From Hyparrhenia diplandra (Eukaryota; Streptophyta; Magnoliopsida; Poales; Poaceae): a DNA stretch of 64,000 nucleotides. Location of the stretch: the NCBI GenBank assembly GCA_015847255.1, contig JADLZK010007649.1, forward strand, positions 248,001-312,000, in the 5' to 3' direction. Position 1 is the first letter of the stretch. The number at the start of each line of letters is the position of its first letter. Shown here piece by piece: positions 61,619-64,000 of this stretch. The notes beneath the pieces were generated by a model, which did no database searches, had not been told where the DNA came from, and worked only from the letters and a program-made list of their open reading frames with translations. The translations under genes were made by a program, and so were the position numbers.

Positions 61619-62954
61619 CATGGGTGCAACCGCTGCTATGCTCCCCACGCTCAAACACTGATATCTCATTGGAAATCAGGTTCCTTTGATGTAACACATT
61701 GATTGGGTTTAAGTATTAATTTTCACTCGTTTTAAGAGAGAGAAGGTAAGACAAATGATGTTTTTTAAACCTACTACTACTATTAAAAACTTAAAAAACA
61801 CTCACACAATAGCCAATCACACAACAAAGGAACTAGGATTGCCAACTAGCAACTCGGAACAAGTCATCATCGCATTCAAAACTTGACAAGCTCGCCCTCC
61901 TGACAGGTCGAGCAGTCGTCGTGGTTGCATTGCACAGAGCGAGCAGGTGTTGTGCAGAGTAGAGAAGGTGCTACTTTCCTTGCGTTTTGCTACATCACGT
62001 ACTCCTTCCTACAAAACGTCACAGTGGGCAATAGACAAAGAGTCCGTTCGGCTGGCTTCTCTCGTTTCATTTCGGCTTGTTTGGGTTTATTTTCTCTTAC
62101 TATTAAATCAGCCGGAATCAACCGGTTTATTAAATCAGCCAAACAGATTCAAATTTCTGCTCTCCTGACCGGTCCTCCCTCCCTCCCTCCTCTGTTCGCA
62201 GCCACAGCTCCCTCAGTGCCTCCTACCTAGCTACATCTGGTCGTTCTCCCTAATCATGTTTTGTTTCATCTCGATCAATTACTATGATGTCACCTACGCG
62301 CTAATATTTGTCATTGTCAATTTGCCTTGGGTGCACTGTATTTTTTGACATGGTACAGATCCCGAAACCATCCTTCTTGGCTTGTTTTTATTTTTTCCTT
62401 GTTGATATGGTATCCCTTACTCCATTGTTGTGCTTCCTATGAGAAGGCGGAGGCCTAAAAAGAAGTAATAACATATTGTTCTGGTGTGATATTTCAATTC
62501 TATGTTAATAAAGCTATACTCTGTTGAAAAATAATTGATATGATGGTGAATCTTGAAAGCAAAGGGAGAAGGAAAATATCAGGACTCGAGAAAAGAAGAG
62601 TCCGGAGTACCCAAGTAAAAAAGTATGGCTCCGTCTATAAATACACACTAGTTCCCCGCTATAAAAGAATTTAGTGAAAAATAAAAATGGAAAGAAATAG
62701 ACAATTTCCCTTTCTCCCTACTTTCTACAACATGTTTATGAATATACTCGTCTATTTTATATATGCATTTTTTTCTTTAATTATGTTTTGTGATTAATTC
62801 ATATACTTGTATATACCGCCATGTTAAATTTATATTGGTTAACAAAACTTTAGATAATAGACCACCATAGATACAAATCCTACACTACATATAGAGCAAA
62901 AACTTCCTCTGCACCGCCCCTATACTCAACGACGAAGAAGAAGCCCACAGAGAC
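61619..62954. other. Intergenic, no recognised feature
   Basis: Low-GC sequence with short frames only. No repeat ends are identified. Confidence 0.45.
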
Positions 62955-64000
62955 TTGGCATGGATGGTCGCTCTTCACAATCTATCTGTGGTGGAGGAAG
63001 CTCACTTCAGGACTTTGTGTGCCGCCTCAACCCAAGCTTCAAGTTGTCCGCCTGCGACGACATCGAGAAGGCTTGTGATACAACTCTCGAGCAATGACAT
63101 GGACATGTCATTCATCCCTTTGCAACAAATCGACGCCGGTGCCTATAGTGTCCTGATTGGTAAATCAAGCTTTTTCAAGGCAGGAGAAGTTGTGTAACTA
63201 ACATGCAATTTCATCGATGATGAGTGGAATCTTCACAGGTGAGTGCATCATGCTTATCCGGTTTTGCCTCCTAGTGATCACTACAATGCATGCATCTTCT
63301 TTGTTGGGAGTGTTCGTTGTTTCCTGGCGAGCATGCGGTGTCGTATGCTCTCTCTCTCATGGGTATTACCCGTTGATGGTAGGAGGGGCAATGACATGCA
63401 TCATTGGTCACCTTGAGCTCAAGCCTCTCATGGATCAGAAACTGAGTTCACTTGGCATTGAGGTGTTCTATACCACAAAATATGGATCATGCGTTCCACT
63501 ATGTTGCCCGCTCCCTTCTTCTCAATGCACATCTCACATAGGACATTTTCTCCAATGTCTTTGGATTTACAATGGGCGAGCCCAGAGCCTCGAGAGGCTT
63601 CTTTTCAGTACTTGGCATCGATGACCCATTGCTGTCTAGTGAGAAGTGGTACTGGTGATATTGTTCATTGAAGATGGCTAATCATGAGCACCTGTTAACA
63701 CTAGATTCCTACACATTGCTTTGCAATCTTTTGGGGGAAATATACAGTGGCATCAAAAGGATTTCTACACCCAATCCTCCAACTTCCCATCTCTGTCTTT
63801 AGGAATTGCTTATGGTGAGGGGTGTTGTACGGTCTCAGTTCTCAGCAACCGGTGCAGCTCATCTTCCACTTATGTAGGCACTTGATATTGTTAACAAGGC
63901 AATAGAGGACTCCTACCACTACTACATTAAATCTTTCGCGAGACACTTGACTTCTATTAAGCGTGACGGTTTTTTTTAGAAAAAAATATCATAGTTAATG
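62955..64000 (+). pseudogene. Decayed paralogue of the BED/hAT gene, cut by the window edge
   Basis: Pieces of the hAT-derived protein at 53042-54962 reappear in order on the opposite strand. DFVCRLNPSFKLSACDDIEK (about 63017) matches FVASINPEFRVPSRMDIEE, and CNFIDDEWNLHR (about 63206) matches CHYIDDEWNLHK. From about 63560 a single frame aligns for over 120 codons: VLGIDDPLLSSEKWYW matches QLGLDNLWAYDEDWHW, and LLCNLLGEIYSGIKRIS matches LLCNLLGQMDRSIQRIS. It is broken by three stops (about 63656, 63800 and 63874) and by frame changes in the first half. The two sequences are diverged, so this is an old copy or a separate family member. The C-terminal dimerisation part would lie beyond the window. 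Confidence 0.82.

Noticed and set aside
1..64000. CRISPR arrays, bacterial operons, rRNA, telomere or centromere repeats
   Set aside because: No regularly spaced short repeats with unique spacers, no operon-like gene packing, and no TTTAGGG arrays; the window is plant nuclear DNA.

Overview
The window is nuclear DNA from a grass (Poaceae). The evidence is the mix of Stowaway, Tourist/Harbinger and hAT-type MITEs, several CACTA (En/Spm) elements, a tRNA-derived SINE that resembles the grass Au SINE, GC-rich first exons followed by AT-rich introns, and a resistance-gene neighbourhood with a CC-NB-LRR gene flanked by receptor-like-protein LRR genes. I cannot name the species from sequence alone.

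Layout. 1-10557 is the right-hand part of a large, decayed CACTA element. It holds a TNP2-like transposase pseudogene (366-3962) and a second gene (6159-10040) that joins a plant En/Spm-type transposase domain to a Ulp1-like cysteine protease domain. The element ends in a subterminal repeat array and a CACTA terminus at 10557. 10558-17740 is a repeat accumulation: a Harbinger-like element nested in a Stowaway element (12103-13253), another CACTA end (13265-13424), and a complete 2.05-kb non-autonomous CACTA element with a TAG target duplication (13846-15898). 17745-18034 is the 3' end of a CYP89-like P450. 20052-22766 (minus) is a PP2A B'/B56 regulatory subunit gene. 23400-35500 is mostly intergenic with MITEs, tandem repeats, and a long low-ORF tract that may hold an unrecognised spliced or noncoding transcript. 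35499-48749 is the disease-resistance cluster: an RLP fragment (minus), a CC-NB-LRR gene with two in-frame stops (minus, SINE in its intron), a small LTR retrotransposon, and a 5'-truncated RLP gene (plus). 50329-51441 is an intact small NFD6-like gene. 53042-54962 (minus) is a BED-finger/hAT-transposase-derived gene, bracketed by a 1.6-kb direct duplication of the NFD6 tail. 58488-60446 (minus) is an F-box/LRR/FBD gene. 62955-64000 is a decayed paralogue of the BED/hAT gene that runs off the right edge.

A theme across the window is that almost every conserved gene is interrupted by one or more single-base indels, often as nearby compensating pairs and often in short homopolymers (P450, B56, RLP, BED/hAT, F-box). 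The large NFD6-like reading frame is the exception. This suggests either unpolished assembly errors or real decay, and it decides whether these loci are genes or pseudogenes. The in-frame nonsense codons of the NLR and RLP genes are substitutions and are a separate matter.

I found no bacterial-type operon, CRISPR array, rRNA or credible tRNA gene. The most interesting items are the protease-carrying CACTA gene, the NLR with two C-to-T-type stops and a fresh SINE in its intron, the duplication that brackets the domesticated-looking hAT gene, and the nested MITE carrying a GC-rich cargo.
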